Positions 27,263-38,170 are shown, numbered from the stretch's first letter. The stretch is DNA of 64,000 nt from Corynebacterium kroppenstedtii (GCF_016894245.1 NZ_CP069792.1:2232001-2296000), one strand, 5' to 3'. Translations and numbers: made by a program. The notes: generated by a model from the letters alone, not told the origin.

Positions 27263-30076
27263 TCACAGAGAGCCATCAACATCAACGATTGTTTCGGCAG
27301 CTGCAGTTGCTCGCAAAACGGCCGCGGCTTTGTTCCGCGTTTCCTCATCTTCGGCAACAGGATCCGAATCAGCGACAATCCCGCCACCGGCTTGCACATA
27401 CATCGTTCCTTCCTTGAGAACCCCTGTTCTTATAGCAATTGCTTGATCAGTGTTTCCCGAAAAATCAAAATATCCGACGGTGCCGCCATAGATTCCTCGG
27501 CGCGTGTCTTCAAGTTGATCAATGATGGTTAATGCACTGGTTTTGGGTGCCCCCGATAAGGTTCCTGCGGGGAATGCCGCCATGAAAGCGTCCACCGCTG
27601 TCATGTCCGGAGCCAACTGCCCAGTGACCATGGAGACCAGGTGCATGATGTGGCTGTAGCGCTCAATATGCCGGAAATCGTCGACTTCCACCGTTCCAGG
27701 GACACATACCTTCCCCAGGTCATTGCGCCCCAGGTCAACCAGCATGAGGTGTTCGGAATTCTCTTTAGAGTCGGCAGCTAAATCACGCTCTAACTGCAAA
27801 TCAGCTTTCCTAGTGGCGCCGCGAGGCCGAGAACCAGCGATGGGGTGCGTCGTCACCACATCATTATCGACGGCGATAAGCGACTCCGGCGACGATCCAA
27901 CAATGGTGAACTCCACCGACGAAAAGTCATCCGACGGGATATTCATTAAGTACATGTAAGGGCTGGGATTCGAATACTTCAGCATTCGATACACATCACG
28001 AGCACGCACTTCAGTATCAATCTCAAACCGCTGCGACAGAACGATTTGGAAAGCGTCCCCTGCGCGAATGTGTTCTTTGCACAACTCAATCCGGCGCATG
28101 TGCTCTGCAGCAGTGCGTTGGCGACGGACTACCGGCTCGGGAGTAGTAAAACTGTTCACCATCGGTTCACGAGCTGCCTTCAGCCGCTGAGTTAATGAAT
28201 CCAATCGTCGAACGGCATCATCATATGCCTCGTCGACATTGTCGTCAGAGCCATTAAAATTGAATGCATTAGCGATCAGCCACATCGTCCCTTCGTGGTG
28301 ATCCAACGCCACCATGTCTGCGACAAGGAACTGCATCATTTCTGGAATCTTGAGATCATCGTCGCACGTATCGGGAATATCTTCGATAAAGCGAATTGCG
28401 TCGTGACCACAATATCCCACCATTCCCGACGTCATCGGTGGCATTCCCTCGATGGGGTCAGTGTGCAATTCGTTCAGCACGGACTTGAGGGCGTCGAAGG
28501 GATTGCCTCCTGTCTGGACCCCTTCAGGAGTGGTACCCAACCATGCTGCTTCTCCGTCACGAACCGTTAGTGCCGATCTAGCTCCTGTGCCAATAAAGGA
28601 CCACCGTGACCAGGAACGTCCAGGCTCAGCCGACTCAAATAGAAACGTGCCTGGCTTGTCCTGGGCCAAAGCGTTGTATGCGCTTAGCGGTGTTTCTCCA
28701 TCGGCTAGGATTTTTCGCGCTACAGGTACAACCCTGTGGTGAGCAGCTAATTCACGGAACTGTTCCCGCGTCGTCGTCGTGCGGCCAGATCCAAGATCCG
28801 GAACCCCTACGGGCGTTGACGACCTTACAGAATTATTCAGTTCCGCATTGTCTTCAGACTGCTCAATAGTACTAGTGGGATCACCTTCTGGCTGGTTATC
28901 TGACATCTCTTCGCCTTCTAAAAATTCGGCGCCGGGTGCAGATGATGGATCGGTCAGAACAAGATCATTATCGAAACACGTGTGGGTTCCGGTATGGCAC
29001 GCCGCACCCGTTTGATCAACCTTCAACAGAATGGTGTCCCCATCACAATCCAACCGAATTTCACGAACATCCTGGACGTGACCACTGGTCATCCCTTTAA
29101 CCCAATATTCGGACCGCGACCGAGACCAGTATGTTCCCCGACGAGTAGCCAGCGTATAAGCCAATGCATGGTCGTCCATCCACGCCTGCATTAGTACCTC
29201 TCCAGATTGCGCATCCTGGACAACAGCAGGAACTAACCCCCTATCATTGCGCTTCAAACGAGCAGCAATCGACGGATCCAGCGGGTAATCAGCGGGGCCG
29301 GTATGCCGAACCTCATGCCCCGACGATGCCAATGCGCTCTTCACCTCAGAGATGCTCACATCACCGAAGTGGAAAATCGAGGCAGCTAAAACCGCGTTTG
29401 CCCCTGAATCAACGGCCGGGGGAAAATGGTTCGCTTCTCCAGCTCCCCCTGACGCAATGATGGGTATGCGCACCACCTGGCGAACAGCGGAAATAAGCTC
29501 GCTATCAAAACCTTGCTTAACACCATCGCTGTCCATGGAATTGAGAAGAATTTCCCCTACACCTAATTCTTCACCACGACGGGCCCACTCGATCGCATCT
29601 ATGCCTGCGCTTCGGGTCCCGCCATGTGTTGTGACTTCAAAACCACTTGGTTGAGGCGTTCCACCGTCAGGAACGCGCCGGGCATCCACGGACAAGACGA
29701 CACATTGTGATCCAAAGCGCTGAGAAAGCTCGCGCAGCAGCTCTGGCCTCTTAATGGCCGCCGTATTAATGCTGACTTTATCTGCACCTGCACGTAATAG
29801 ATGGTCAACATCGTCAGCGCTGCGGACCCCACCGCCGACAGTTAAGGGGATAAACACTTCATCGGCAGTGCGTCGAACCACGTCCAGCATCGTTCCTCGT
29901 GCTTCTGTCGACGCTGACACGTCAAGAAAAGTCAGTTCATCGGCTCCCTCTTTGTCATAACGAGACGCCAATTCCACAGGATCGCCGGCGTCGCGAAGAT
30001 TCTCAAAATTAACCCCCTTGACGACACGGCCATGAGACACATCAAGACACGGAATAACTCGGACTGCTACGGACAT
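27263..30076 (-). CDS. hisF-hisI-trpE: HisF-HisI-TrpE fusion: imidazole glycerol phosphate synthase cyclase, phosphoribosyl-AMP cyclohydrolase and anthranilate synthase I
   Basis: One uninterrupted frame of 937 codons carries three enzymes normally made separately. Residues 1-258 are HisF, with catalytic Asp11 (IPCLDVSHG) and Asp131 (SVDARR). Residues 264-372 are HisI ([34 protein letters not shown], metal-type cysteines in ACHTGTHTC). After an acidic low-complexity linker, residues about 420-937 are TrpE ([50 protein letters not shown]). The start at 30076 ([12 protein letters not shown]) has an AAAGG site; a TTG six codons earlier is less likely. An internal ATG at codon 391 (position 28906) is preceded by AAGGCGAAGAG and could initiate a separate 547-residue TrpE. 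HisF pairs with HisH; TrpE needs TrpG, which is not in the window. Confidence 0.93.
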   Translation of the reverse strand: MSVAVRVIPCLDVSHGRVVKGVNFENLRDAGDPVELASRYDKEGADELTFLDVSASTEARGTMLDVVRRTADEVFIPLTVGGGVRSADDVDHLLRAGADKVSINTAAIKRPELLRELSQRFGSQCVVLSVDARRVPDGGTPQPSGFEVTTHGGTRSAGIDAIEWARRGEELGVGEILLNSMDSDGVKQGFDSELISAVRQVVRIPIIASGGAGEANHFPPAVDSGANAVLAASIFHFGDVSISEVKSALASSGHEVRHTGPADYPLDPSIAARLKRNDRGLVPAVVQDAQSGEVLMQAWMDDHALAYTLATRRGTYWSRSRSEYWVKGMTSGHVQDVREIRLDCDGDTILLKVDQTGAACHTGTHTCFDNDLVLTDPSSAPGAEFLEGEEMSDNQPEGDPTSTIEQSEDNAELNNSVRSSTPVGVPDLGSGRTTTTREQFRELAAHHRVVPVARKILADGETPLSAYNALAQDKPGTFLFESAEPGRSWSRWSFIGTGARSALTVRDGEAAWLGTTPEGVQTGGNPFDALKSVLNELHTDPIEGMPPMTSGMVGYCGHDAIRFIEDIPDTCDDDLKIPEMMQFLVADMVALDHHEGTMWLIANAFNFNGSDDNVDEAYDDAVRRLDSLTQRLKAAREPMVNSFTTPEPVVRRQRTAAEHMRRIELCKEHIRAGDAFQIVLSQRFEIDTEVRARDVYRMLKYSNPSPYMYLMNIPSDDFSSVEFTIVGSSPESLIAVDNDVVTTHPIAGSRPRGATRKADLQLERDLAADSKENSEHLMLVDLGRNDLGKVCVPGTVEVDDFRHIERYSHIMHLVSMVTGQLAPDMTAVDAFMAAFPAGTLSGAPKTSALTIIDQLEDTRRGIYGGTVGYFDFSGNTDQAIAIRTGVLKEGTMYVQAGGGIVADSDPVAEDEETRNKAAAVLRATAAAETIVDVDGSL

Positions 30077-30143
30077 GAAAACGCCTTTCGGCAATAAGTT
30101 AATAATTATTCACGAACGAGATTAAATAATGGCCACGTAAAAC

Positions 30144-30171
30144 AGATACGTACTAGTAAAACTAGATACGT
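30144..30171 (-). repeat. Direct repeat upstream of hisF-hisI-trpE
   Basis: AGATACGT occurs at 30144-30151 and 30164-30171, a 20-base period, and the spacer holds the palindrome ACTAGT and a near-inverted copy of it. It lies about 70-95 bases upstream of the fusion gene in the only sizeable gap of the his cluster, so it may be an operator for a promoter serving hisF-hisI-trpE. The regulator is unknown. Confidence 0.35.
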
Positions 30172-30209
30172 CCACAACGACTAATCGCTTCACGCGACGA
30201 CATAAGCAT

Positions 30210-31082
30210 CTAGCTTAGTGGTTCGAAAGGCCGTGGAACCGCATGGATCCTCGCTAACAAAGTCGAGTGAATACTCGGAGATCCCGCGACCAGACCAATT
30301 GTTCCTGGTGTCCAAGGTTGCCCATCAAGGTTCGTAACAACGCCACCAGCAGCCTTAATTAAGCAGATACCGGCTGCGTTATCCCACAGGTTAGGGCTAA
30401 ACGTGAGAGTTCCCGCAAAAACGCCGCCGGCAGTAAAAGCTAAGTCTGCGCCGACAGATCCCGTCACACGCATTCGCGGATACGATTCACCGATACTAAA
30501 AAGCAAATTCTGGCGATACTGTCGCGGAACGTGACCACGCCGGCCCGACAAAATGGAACCGAAACCAATTTGAATAACTTCTGGGTCATCTGTCGGCAAT
30601 GGCGGAAAAGGCTCACCATTAACATGTAATGGCCCACCGCGAACAGCGCTATAAAACTGTCCCAACAGCGGAAGAGACGTCAAACCAATAACCGGTTCTC
30701 CCTTATGAATAAGTGAGACCAAAATGCCGCACAACGGATTGGCGACAGTGTAATTGGACGTTCCGTCCACCGGGTCGATACACCACATTGTTTCAGGTTG
30801 ATGACCGCCACCCATACTGTTAACTGAAACATCCTGAGAGGCTGTGGATCCACCTTTTAGGCCAAATTCCTCACCCAGAACTGGGAATCCCGTTTCCTTC
30901 ACGAGTTGTTCGCGGAACTGCTGTTCTAGTGACAGGTCCACGTCGGTTGCGAAATCCTGGAGATCTTCATTCTTAATGACAGACGGCTGGGCACCAATGT
31001 TCACGCAAAAAAGATCTTCAGAATCTTTGACTAAGCGCTCGGCAATAGACAAATACGCCACCAAGTCAGAATGTTCAATCAC
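30210..31082 (-). CDS. impA: Inositol monophosphatase family protein
   Basis: Magnesium-dependent sugar or inositol phosphatase family. The 290-residue product has the three metal-site motifs: GEEFGLKGG, WCIDPVDGTSNYTVANPLC, and WDNAAGICLIKAAGG. An impA gene occupies this position between hisA and hisF in mycobacteria and corynebacteria. Two roles are plausible: release of inositol from inositol phosphate, or the histidinol-phosphate phosphatase step missing from the rest of the cluster. Sequence alone does not decide. The start is a GTG with no strong ribosome site. It follows priA by 72 bases. Confidence 0.88.
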   Translation of the reverse strand: MIEHSDLVAYLSIAERLVKDSEDLFCVNIGAQPSVIKNEDLQDFATDVDLSLEQQFREQLVKETGFPVLGEEFGLKGGSTASQDVSVNSMGGGHQPETMWCIDPVDGTSNYTVANPLCGILVSLIHKGEPVIGLTSLPLLGQFYSAVRGGPLHVNGEPFPPLPTDDPEVIQIGFGSILSGRRGHVPRQYRQNLLFSIGESYPRMRVTGSVGADLAFTAGGVFAGTLTFSPNLWDNAAGICLIKAAGGVVTNLDGQPWTPGTIGLVAGSPSIHSTLLARIHAVPRPFEPLS

Positions 31083-31154
31083 GGGTCCGTCACCTAGCCT
31101 TTCACTGCCGATAACCCAAAAGCCTATTTCATCAGCCTCTCAGGAACGGCTCCA

Positions 31155-31892
31155 TCAGGAATCGTGTGCGACTGCTAATGCTTCTTCCAGAGTAAAGTTT
31201 CCTGCATAGAGGGCTTTACCGATGATGGCCGAATCAATCCCCTCGTCCACACAGGCTGCAAGTTGGCGTATATCGTCAAGGGTTGATACTCCGCCCGACG
31301 CAACGACAGGGGCATCTGTGGCCATCGCGACGTCGCGAAGAAGGTCAATATTGGGGCCTTCCAATGTGCCATCACGCCCAACATCGGTGACGACGAGACG
31401 GGATACGCCCTCGGAATCCAAGCGTTCAAGGACTTCCCACAGATTTCCTCCGTCAGATACCCAGCCCCGTCCGCGCAACCGCCACTCATCGTCGACGAGT
31501 TTGGTATCCAAACCAATGGCGACGCGCTCGCCGTACTCTCCGATGATCCGACGGCACCACTCAGGATCTTCCAATGCAGCAGTGCCGATATTCACCCGTC
31601 GGCAACCGGTATCTAAAGCTCTGCGCAAGGAGTCATCATCCCTGATCCCTCCGGATAGTTCGATGTTAACGTCCACCCGCTTAATGACATCTTTCAACAG
31701 TTCGTAGTTCGTACCGCGGCCGAATGCGGCGTCCAAATCCACAAGGTGGATCCATTCCGCACCAGCGTTCTGCCACGCCATCGCGGCATCAACGGGGCGC
31801 CCATAAGTGGTTTCGCTCCCCGCTTCTCCTTGAACAAGGCGAACAGCTTGGCCGTCGGATACATCTACTGCGGGTAATAACGTTAAAGCCAT
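31155..31892 (-). CDS. priA: Phosphoribosyl isomerase, PriA type (HisA, probably also TrpF)
   Basis: Isomerises ProFAR in histidine synthesis, and in PriA forms also phosphoribosyl anthranilate in tryptophan synthesis. The 245-residue barrel has the catalytic pair at [10 protein letters not shown] (Asp near residue 10) and [15 protein letters not shown]. It keeps the LRGRGW segment (Arg and Trp) which in Mycobacterium PriA changes conformation to accept the tryptophan intermediate; HisA forms that lost TrpF activity usually diverge there. With no trpF in the window and no TrpF domain on TrpC, dual function is likely but not proven. It is flanked by hisH upstream and impA downstream in the his cluster. 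Confidence 0.9.
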   Translation of the reverse strand: MALTLLPAVDVSDGQAVRLVQGEAGSETTYGRPVDAAMAWQNAGAEWIHLVDLDAAFGRGTNYELLKDVIKRVDVNIELSGGIRDDDSLRRALDTGCRRVNIGTAALEDPEWCRRIIGEYGERVAIGLDTKLVDDEWRLRGRGWVSDGGNLWEVLERLDSEGVSRLVVTDVGRDGTLEGPNIDLLRDVAMATDAPVVASGGVSTLDDIRQLAACVDEGIDSAIIGKALYAGNFTLEEALAVAHDS

Positions 31893-31934
31893 AGATGAAT
31901 CATAACGGAGATCACATCTACAACTGATAAAATT

Positions 31935-32756
31935 TTACAAAGTCTCCACCCAGTTGCGGAGAATTACAGCGCCAACTGCACCAGATTTCTCCGGATGAAA
32001 CTGCGTCGCCCACAAGGGGCCATTTTCTACCGCTGCAATAAAACGACAATTTTCATGCGTGGACCAGGTTACTTTCGCTGGAGAAACGTGAACATCCGGT
32101 GTCATATCCCACTGTTGAGCCGCATAGGAGTGCACAAAATACACCCGATCATCATGGGCCACTCCCTCGAACATTCGGGATCCCTCCGGGATGTCGAGTG
32201 TGTTCCATCCCATATGAGGCAGTACCTTCGCTGTAAGGCGTTCAACCGTTCCTGGCCACTCACCACAACCAGGAGTACTAAGCACCCCGTCATCTGATAC
32301 CTCTGTCGATGACACCGTCGGATCAAGTGGTCGTCCTGTCTCAGGATCACGGACGACGTCATCATGTCGGGCCGAGTTCGCGTCGTCCCCGTTATCTAGG
32401 GAATCTGATATGTGGAGGGCCTCTACTTCATCGTGGATACCGTCGGCGAACTCAACTCCGCTATCGAAAAGAACCTGCATACCCACGCAAATGCCTAGCA
32501 CAGGCCGGCCACCGGCGAGCCGCTGACCAATTAGCCGTGGGCCATAAACCGACCGCAGGCCTTTCATGCACGCTGCGAATGCGCCGACTCCAGGTACTAA
32601 CAATCCGTCGGCGGCGAGAACACGTTCTGGATCAGCGGTAATCGTGACCTCGGCTCCCGCACGTTCTATAGCGCGTTCAGCGGATCGAAGATTTCCCGAG
32701 CCGTAATCGAGGATTGCCACTGAAGGGCGTGTCGTGCTCTTCGCCAGACTTGCCAT
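31935..32756 (-). CDS. hisH: Imidazole glycerol phosphate synthase, glutaminase subunit
   Basis: Releases ammonia from glutamine and channels it to HisF, here part of the triple fusion. The nucleophile is Cys90 in [16 protein letters not shown]; His254 and Glu256 in TQFHPEKSG complete the triad. The 273-residue length is well above the usual 205-215 because of an Asp/Ser-rich insertion at about residues 113-162 ([18 protein letters not shown] onward) between the oxyanion region and the SVxRL-type strand. Whether it touches the fused partner is unknown. The ATG follows the hisB stop by two bases, indicating translational coupling. Confidence 0.94.
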   Translation of the reverse strand: MASLAKSTTRPSVAILDYGSGNLRSAERAIERAGAEVTITADPERVLAADGLLVPGVGAFAACMKGLRSVYGPRLIGQRLAGGRPVLGICVGMQVLFDSGVEFADGIHDEVEALHISDSLDNGDDANSARHDDVVRDPETGRPLDPTVSSTEVSDDGVLSTPGCGEWPGTVERLTAKVLPHMGWNTLDIPEGSRMFEGVAHDDRVYFVHSYAAQQWDMTPDVHVSPAKVTWSTHENCRFIAAVENGPLWATQFHPEKSGAVGAVILRNWVETL

Positions 32757-32758
32757 AC

Positions 32759-33424
32759 TTACAGCGCTCCTTTCGTGGATGGAACACCATGCACTCTCGG
32801 GTCACGTTCGACGGCCTCGCGGAGGGCGCGGGCAACTGCCTTGTATTCAGCCTCAGTGATGTGGTGCGGATCTCGTCCATAAAGAACGCGAACATGTAAT
32901 GCAATCCGCGCGTGGAAAGCAAGGGATTCGAAAAAATGCTGGTTAATCACGGTTGCATAGTGATTACCAATCACCGTATTTATCATCTCTTGTGGCTCAC
33001 CCCGCGTGACGCAATACGGACGCCCCGACACATCCACGACAGCCTGAGCTAGTGTCTCATCCATCGGGATAAAACTTGACCCGAAGCGGCGAATACCAGC
33101 CTTATCTCCCAGAGCTTCATGTAATGCCTCGCCCATAACAATGGCCGTATCTTCCACGGTGTGGTGGGCATCAACATCGATATCCCCCTCTGCTTTAACT
33201 GTTAAGTCAAAGCTGCCGTGGGTTCCGACCGCATTCAGCATATGGTCGAAGAACGGCAATCCGGTCGAAATATCAGTAACCCCCGAGCCGTCGAGGTTAA
33301 TGTCAACCGTGATCCGAGATTCTTTCGTCTCGCGCTCACAATGGCCCTGTCGAGAGGGGAATTTGTCGTTATTTCTTTCTTGCTGGTTCAGACTTTCGTC
33401 ATTGCTATTGCTCATATGGTTCAC
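32759..33424 (-). CDS. hisB: Imidazoleglycerol-phosphate dehydratase
   Basis: Dehydrates imidazole glycerol phosphate to imidazole acetol phosphate. The metal-binding repeats are present: [31 protein letters not shown], and the later [20 protein letters not shown] and [19 protein letters not shown]. Only the dehydratase domain is present; there is no fused phosphatase as in enterobacteria. The GTG start overlaps the hisC stop in a GTGA arrangement, and hisH begins two bases after its own stop. About 35 extra hydrophilic residues precede the usual start of the domain; an ATG at codon 4 is an alternative. Confidence 0.96.
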   Translation of the reverse strand: MNHMSNSNDESLNQQERNNDKFPSRQGHCERETKESRITVDINLDGSGVTDISTGLPFFDHMLNAVGTHGSFDLTVKAEGDIDVDAHHTVEDTAIVMGEALHEALGDKAGIRRFGSSFIPMDETLAQAVVDVSGRPYCVTRGEPQEMINTVIGNHYATVINQHFFESLAFHARIALHVRVLYGRDPHHITEAEYKAVARALREAVERDPRVHGVPSTKGAL

Positions 33425-34692
33425 CGTAACCCGTTGTGTTCACTCGCATACTGGCCTGCCGCAGAAAGGAATTCATCATTCTCTGTCGGAAGTCCGATGG
33501 TAACCCGCAAATATCCGTCAACCCCTACATCTCGAATGAGGACTCCACGATCGAGAAACTCCTGCCACGCTGCTTGTGTTAGCTCGCGACGGGACGGTGC
33601 ATCTCCATTAGCGGACTTCTCACCAGAGGAATTCGTTGACTCATCAGGAATGACTTTAAAGAAAAGGAAATTAGATTTACTCTGGACAACAGAGAATCCC
33701 AATCTCTGCAACGAATCCTGAACCCGCTCACGTTCACGAATGATTTTTTCCACCGAGCTTAACGTATCGGAAGAATAACGGAGTGCAACAGTCGCAGCAG
33801 CCTGCGATAATGCTGATAAGTGGTATGGAAGCCGAACCAGCATAACAGCTTCAACAAAAGCTGGTGCAGCAACGAAATACCCCAGCCGACCACCAGCAAA
33901 ATCGAATGCTTTACTCATCGTTCGGGATACCACGAGCCGGTCAGGATAAAGCTGCAATAGTTCACACGCACTAGGGCCATCATCGAATTCACCATAGGCC
34001 TCATCAACAATGACGATGCCATTAACGTCTGGATCAGAAACAGCATCCAGCAGAACCCGAATATCGTCCAAACTCGTTGTACCACCAGTCGGGTTATTCG
34101 GCGTCGTAATGAAAACGACGGATGGGCAGTAGTGCTTGATAGCTGTGGTCGCTGCGGCAATATCAATAGAAAAGCCACGCGCTTCTTGTCGCGGACATTC
34201 AACGAACTCCGTGTGCGTCCCCGCGGATAGGATAGGGTGCATTGAATAGCTGGGAGTGAACCCCAATGCTCGCCGACCCGGCCCTCCAAAGGCCTGCAAG
34301 AGCTCTTGAAGAACCTCATTGGACCCGTTGGCAGCCCATATGTTGTCTTCAGTCACTGCTATACCGGTTTGGCCCGACACATACCGGGCAAGCTCCTGGC
34401 GCAAGATAATCGAATCACGCTCAGGATAGCGGTTAAGTCCCGATGCCACTTTTTCCACTTCTTTAACAAGATCGGCAACTATTCGCGGCGAGGGAGGATA
34501 CGGATTTTCATTTGTATTTAATCTAACGTCGAGATCCAATTGCGGTGCCCCATAAGCAGTTTCTCCGCGGAATTCTTCACGGAGGGGTAGGGCATCAAGC
34601 GTGACGTTCTCTCCTAGTGCGTGAAACTCCTCGACGGTACCATTCTCACCACTCCCACGTGATAACTTCTGGTTATCATTCGTCAGTGCCAC
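33421..34692 (-). CDS. hisC: Histidinol-phosphate aminotransferase
   Basis: PLP enzyme making histidinol phosphate from imidazole acetol phosphate and glutamate. Motifs: [60 protein letters not shown], and [17 protein letters not shown] containing the PLP lysine. The C-terminal [14 protein letters not shown] binds the phosphate side of the substrate. It is 423 residues long against about 365 normally, owing to a 35-residue N-terminal extension and a hydrophilic insert near the C-terminus ([17 protein letters not shown]). It overlaps hisB by four bases and lies 84 bases after hisD. Confidence 0.96.
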   Translation of the reverse strand: MALTNDNQKLSRGSGENGTVEEFHALGENVTLDALPLREEFRGETAYGAPQLDLDVRLNTNENPYPPSPRIVADLVKEVEKVASGLNRYPERDSIILRQELARYVSGQTGIAVTEDNIWAANGSNEVLQELLQAFGGPGRRALGFTPSYSMHPILSAGTHTEFVECPRQEARGFSIDIAAATTAIKHYCPSVVFITTPNNPTGGTTSLDDIRVLLDAVSDPDVNGIVIVDEAYGEFDDGPSACELLQLYPDRLVVSRTMSKAFDFAGGRLGYFVAAPAFVEAVMLVRLPYHLSALSQAAATVALRYSSDTLSSVEKIIRERERVQDSLQRLGFSVVQSKSNFLFFKVIPDESTNSSGEKSANGDAPSRRELTQAAWQEFLDRGVLIRDVGVDGYLRVTIGLPTENDEFLSAAGQYASEHNGLR

Positions 34693-34776
34693 TGTGTACT
34701 CTTCCCTTTTCTATTCACGTATGATCGCGAAAAATATTCCGCCATCCCGTTCTATCCGTCTTGGTATTCGTTCGGT

Positions 34777-36108
34777 TTAGTTATTCCCGGCCGTAAGATT
34801 CTCAAACCGCGCACGAACTGCTTCTCCATGCGCCGGGAGCTGCTCCGCATTAGAGAGGGCGACGATAGTATCTGCCGTCCCTTTGAGTGCAGCTTCATCG
34901 TATTCAATAACGTGGACCGACTTGACGAATGTATGCGTCGATAAACCAGAGCTATACCGCGCCGATCCTGATGTGGGAAGAACATGGTTTGATCCAGCGG
35001 CGTAATCCCCCAGTGGAACTGGCGAAAAGGGCCCGACGAAAATGGCCCCCGCGTTACGGATTTGAGCTGCATCCTCACGGGCATTGTGAGTGTGAATTTC
35101 GAGATGCTCGGGCGCATAAGCATCAGCCACCCGAATCGCAGCTGGTATGTCGTCGACAAGAATGATGCCAGACTGTTTACCCTGCAATGCCTGAGCGACA
35201 CGATCGGTATTCCGGGTAATTGAATACCGCTTCTCTACTTCTTCATCAACTTGCTGAGCAAATGATGCGGAATCCGTTATCAAAACGCTAGCGGCCATCG
35301 GATCATGCTCCGCCTGGCTAATGAGGTCATAGGCGACATGAACCGGATCAGCAGTGGAATCAGCGATAATTGCTATTTCCGTCGGTCCCGCTTCTGCATC
35401 AATCCCAACGACACTACGGCACAAGCGCTTCGCTGCGGTGACGAAAATATTGCCTGGCCCGGTCACCATATCAACCGGCACCAATGGATCATCTGCTCGC
35501 TCGTCACCATAAGCCATGAGAGCTATTGCCTGTGCGCCGCCAACCGACCACACTTCATCAACACCAAGAAGACCACACGCAGCAAGAATCGTCGGGTGTG
35601 GCCATCCACCACATTCTTTTTGCGGAGGCGAAGCAACGACGAGCGAACCGACCCCTGCCTCCTGCGCCGGCACAACATTCATAATGACACTCGACGGATA
35701 AACGGCCTGTCCACCGGGGACGTACAAACCAACTCGGCCGATCGGGATAAATTTTTCAGTCACCACACCGCCCTCAGTGACAGAAATAACGTTGTCACTC
35801 GGCTTAACCGCAGCATGGACCCGTCGAACGCGCTCGATGGCGTGTTCTAATGCCTCTCGCACGGCCACATCCAGGGACTCCACAGCGTCGGCAATCACGT
35901 TGTGCGGAACTCGGATGCTCTTCGGTACAACACCATCAAAACGCTGCCCATACTCTTGTGCAGCCCTTACGCCGTTTTCCTGCACGGCCTCAACAATGGG
36001 CTGAACTGTTGGAATCACTGAATCGATGTCGGTCCCACCCCGAGGCAAAGTGGCACGAAGTTCACTAACAGTCGGGTGAGTTCCACGCATGTCGGTTAGG
36101 GCAAGCAT
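34777..36108 (-). CDS. hisD: Histidinol dehydrogenase
   Basis: Zinc- and NAD-dependent enzyme for the last two oxidations to histidine. The 443-residue product has the family landmarks [49 protein letters not shown], and [17 protein letters not shown] with a zinc ligand. The C-terminal part reads [33 protein letters not shown], and [15 protein letters not shown]. It is the first histidine gene of the minus-strand cluster; only 61 bases separate it from the preceding gene, so its promoter may lie within that gap or upstream of the biotin block. Confidence 0.97.
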   Translation of the reverse strand: MLALTDMRGTHPTVSELRATLPRGGTDIDSVIPTVQPIVEAVQENGVRAAQEYGQRFDGVVPKSIRVPHNVIADAVESLDVAVREALEHAIERVRRVHAAVKPSDNVISVTEGGVVTEKFIPIGRVGLYVPGGQAVYPSSVIMNVVPAQEAGVGSLVVASPPQKECGGWPHPTILAACGLLGVDEVWSVGGAQAIALMAYGDERADDPLVPVDMVTGPGNIFVTAAKRLCRSVVGIDAEAGPTEIAIIADSTADPVHVAYDLISQAEHDPMAASVLITDSASFAQQVDEEVEKRYSITRNTDRVAQALQGKQSGIILVDDIPAAIRVADAYAPEHLEIHTHNAREDAAQIRNAGAIFVGPFSPVPLGDYAAGSNHVLPTSGSARYSSGLSTHTFVKSVHVIEYDEAALKGTADTIVALSNAEQLPAHGEAVRARFENLTAGNN

Positions 36109-36169
36109 TGTTATCCTTAAGTTCTGCCGGGGCCTACGAAACGGCCATTACTGCTTCTTTCGTGTAATG

Positions 36170-36715
36170 CTAATCTACCGTGCTGTTGTAACGCTCAAGA
36201 GAAGGCACTTCATCAGGAAAATCCCCCTTCCCCACGACAGCCGCACACCAATATGTCAGTGACGCCAATAACGGTGGGACAGCAAGAGCCGCTCCTGGAG
36301 TAATGTGAGGAGCCCACGTAATCGTTTGGCCGGAGTGAACATCGTCAACATCCGGGAGTGGGTGCAAGCTAGAAGCGACAGCGTTTCCCACGTCGGTAAA
36401 AATAATCCCCCCGAGCATCGCCACTATAGCTAGGAGCCATATCATGGCTGGACCACGCGAACGTGGCGCCCATCCCCACGCTGCCAGTGCACTGCCCATC
36501 GACAGCACAAAAAGGCCAGCAACGAGGGTTACAAAACCGGTAAACTCTCGCCCATCTTGAGTCGGATCTGTCGACAGGTAACCACTGTCCACCGTGGCGG
36601 CGGAAGTTGGAATGAAAATTCCCCACACGCATCCACCCACGGCGAAGACAGCAAGGATAGTCACCAAAACTATCAGGGCACGGCGATACCGCTCAGAACG
36701 TAACACCGGAACCAT
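36170..36715 (-). CDS. Four-helix membrane protein near bioB (DUF2567-like)
   Basis: A 181-residue protein with four hydrophobic segments: RALIVLVTILAVFAVGGCVW, TGFVTLVAGLFVLSMGSAL, AMIWLLAIVAMLGGIIFTDV and GAALAVPPLLASLTYWCAAV, with an external-looking loop between helices 1 and 2. Position and topology match the gene following bioB and its small partner in mycobacteria (Rv1591), which I recall as DUF2567. Function unknown. It begins 38 bases after bsaP and is probably co-transcribed with the biotin genes, and perhaps with hisD further on. Confidence 0.65.
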   Translation of the reverse strand: MVPVLRSERYRRALIVLVTILAVFAVGGCVWGIFIPTSAATVDSGYLSTDPTQDGREFTGFVTLVAGLFVLSMGSALAAWGWAPRSRGPAMIWLLAIVAMLGGIIFTDVGNAVASSLHPLPDVDDVHSGQTITWAPHITPGAALAVPPLLASLTYWCAAVVGKGDFPDEVPSLERYNSTVD

Positions 36716-36753
36716 TATAGGGGTGGCCGCAATAATGGGGATGCGTGGTCAAT

Positions 36754-37074
36754 TTAGCGATGGGGGTCGAGGAGAACAGAATCTAGCTCCCCGTGCCTCG
36801 AGCACACCGCAGTCCATCCATCTGGACGGACTTGAACCACCATTCGTCTGCCACACAACTGACAAAATCGTGGCGCTTCGAGCCCCGCCCTCATGGACGG
36901 TGAGTAGTAAGGAGTTTCGCCGGTACTGAGTTCAGTTCCGGTAAAGGGATCGTAAAGAGGATCGTCGCCAGCGATGATGGCGTCCGCCAATTCGGTAGAG
37001 GCGATTCTACGAGGCCGACGACGAACGGGCTTCTTCTTCGGTACTCCCCCGCGAGCAGTGGTTACTTCCGACAT
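36754..37074 (-). CDS. bsaP: Biotin synthase auxiliary protein (BsaP-like)
   Basis: A 106-residue protein starting nine bases after the bioB stop. The C-terminal part contains FCQLCGRRM, then VCSRHGELD, a three-Cys and one-His set suited to metal or iron-sulfur binding. The middle has YDPFTGTEL, and the N-terminus is Arg/Lys-rich. In mycobacteria the small gene after bioB (Rv1590) encodes BsaP, which supports BioB turnover by helping its auxiliary Fe-S cluster; this is the same place and motif. The longer basic N-terminus (about 30 residues) is extra. Identity rests on position and the Cys motif. Confidence 0.75.
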   Translation of the reverse strand: MSEVTTARGGVPKKKPVRRRPRRIASTELADAIIAGDDPLYDPFTGTELSTGETPYYSPSMRAGLEAPRFCQLCGRRMVVQVRPDGWTAVCSRHGELDSVLLDPHR

Positions 37075-37083
37075 TGCGCCACC

Positions 37084-38148
37084 CTAGACAGTCGCGTTAA
37101 GAGCTTTAATCGGCAAGTGCAGCCGGTTAAGCATATCGACATCGGTTTCCTGGGGGCGGCCCAACGTCGTCAAGTAGTTACCAACGATGATCGCGTTAAT
37201 GCCACCGAGGAGACCTTTTTCTGCGCCCAGGTCACCCAAGGTGAGCTCGCGTCCACCGGCGAAACGCAGGATGGTCTTCGGCAACGCCAAGCGGAAGGCA
37301 CCGATAGTCTTGAGTGCTTCATTAGATTCCATGACTGGGCGATTGGCAAAGGGGGTGCCGGGGCGAGGATCAAGGAAATTCATGGGGACTTCGTCGGGGC
37401 GAAGCTCAGCCAACTGGGCCGCGAACTCTGCACGTTGCTCGACGCTCTCCCCCATTCCGACGATGCCGCCACAGCACACTTCCATGCCTGCGTCACGAAC
37501 CATCTCGCAGGTTTCGCGGCGCTTCTCCCAAGAGTGAGTTGTTACCACGTGGGGGAAGTAGCTCTTCGCGGTTTCCAGGTTGTGGTTGTAACGGTGAACC
37601 CCTGCCTTCGCCAAACGTTCCACTTGCTCTTTAGTAAGAATGCCAATGGAGGCAGCAACTTCGATGTCGACTTCTGCTTTAATCGCGGCGATGGCTTCTT
37701 CAAGCTGGCTCATCAGGCGTTCGTCGGGCCCTTTGACGGCAGCAACGATACAAAACTCCGTCGCACCCGTCTTTGCTGTTTGTTTAGCAGCTTCCACGAG
37801 GGCCGGGATATCGAGCCATGCCGACCGGACGGGCGATTCGAAGAGCCCCGACTGTGCACAAAAGTGACAATCTTCCGGACATCCGCCCGTTTTCAGGGAA
37901 ATGATTCCTTCTGCCTCGACCGCATCACCACACCAGCGCAGACGAACTTCGTGCGCTAGAGCAAGGAGTTCGTCGATACGATCGTCAGAAATTGTCATCG
38001 CCCGAACGATTTCTGATTGAGAAAGCCCTTCGCCACGCTCAAGGACCTTTTCGCGAGCCAGGTCCAAAATATCTTGTTCGGCCGCGACTGTATCACTGCT
38101 GGTAGCCGACCGGCTTGTCGTGGTCTGTTGCGTCGTGTTCTCCGACAT
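37084..38148 (-). CDS. bioB: Biotin synthase
   Basis: Radical-SAM enzyme that inserts sulfur into dethiobiotin, the last step of biotin synthesis. The radical cluster motif is [14 protein letters not shown] (CxxxCxxC), and further conserved segments are [37 protein letters not shown] and [11 protein letters not shown]. The Arg ligand region of the second cluster is [12 protein letters not shown]. The 354-residue length is normal. A palindrome matching the corynebacterial BioQ consensus overlaps the -35 box upstream. bsaP follows after nine bases. No bioA, bioD or bioF occurs in the window, so biotin genes are split here as in other corynebacteria. Confidence 0.97.
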   Translation of the reverse strand: MSENTTQQTTTSRSATSSDTVAAEQDILDLAREKVLERGEGLSQSEIVRAMTISDDRIDELLALAHEVRLRWCGDAVEAEGIISLKTGGCPEDCHFCAQSGLFESPVRSAWLDIPALVEAAKQTAKTGATEFCIVAAVKGPDERLMSQLEEAIAAIKAEVDIEVAASIGILTKEQVERLAKAGVHRYNHNLETAKSYFPHVVTTHSWEKRRETCEMVRDAGMEVCCGGIVGMGESVEQRAEFAAQLAELRPDEVPMNFLDPRPGTPFANRPVMESNEALKTIGAFRLALPKTILRFAGGRELTLGDLGAEKGLLGGINAIIVGNYLTTLGRPQETDVDMLNRLHLPIKALNATV

Positions 38149-38170
38149 AATGCTGTACCTCCATAACCGT

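Noticed and set aside
28890..29000. Sequencing frameshift as explanation for the HisI-TrpE fusion
   Set aside because: The linker stays in one frame with plausible composition and both domains are complete; an error would more likely break than join them. It still deserves a read-level check.
36109..36169. His T-box or leader peptide before hisD
   Set aside because: Only 61 bases separate hisD from the preceding gene, too short for a T-box, and no His-codon run is present.
37117..37959. 280-codon frame antisense to bioB
   Set aside because: bioB is unmistakable on the other strand; the antisense frame has no family features and results from codon bias.
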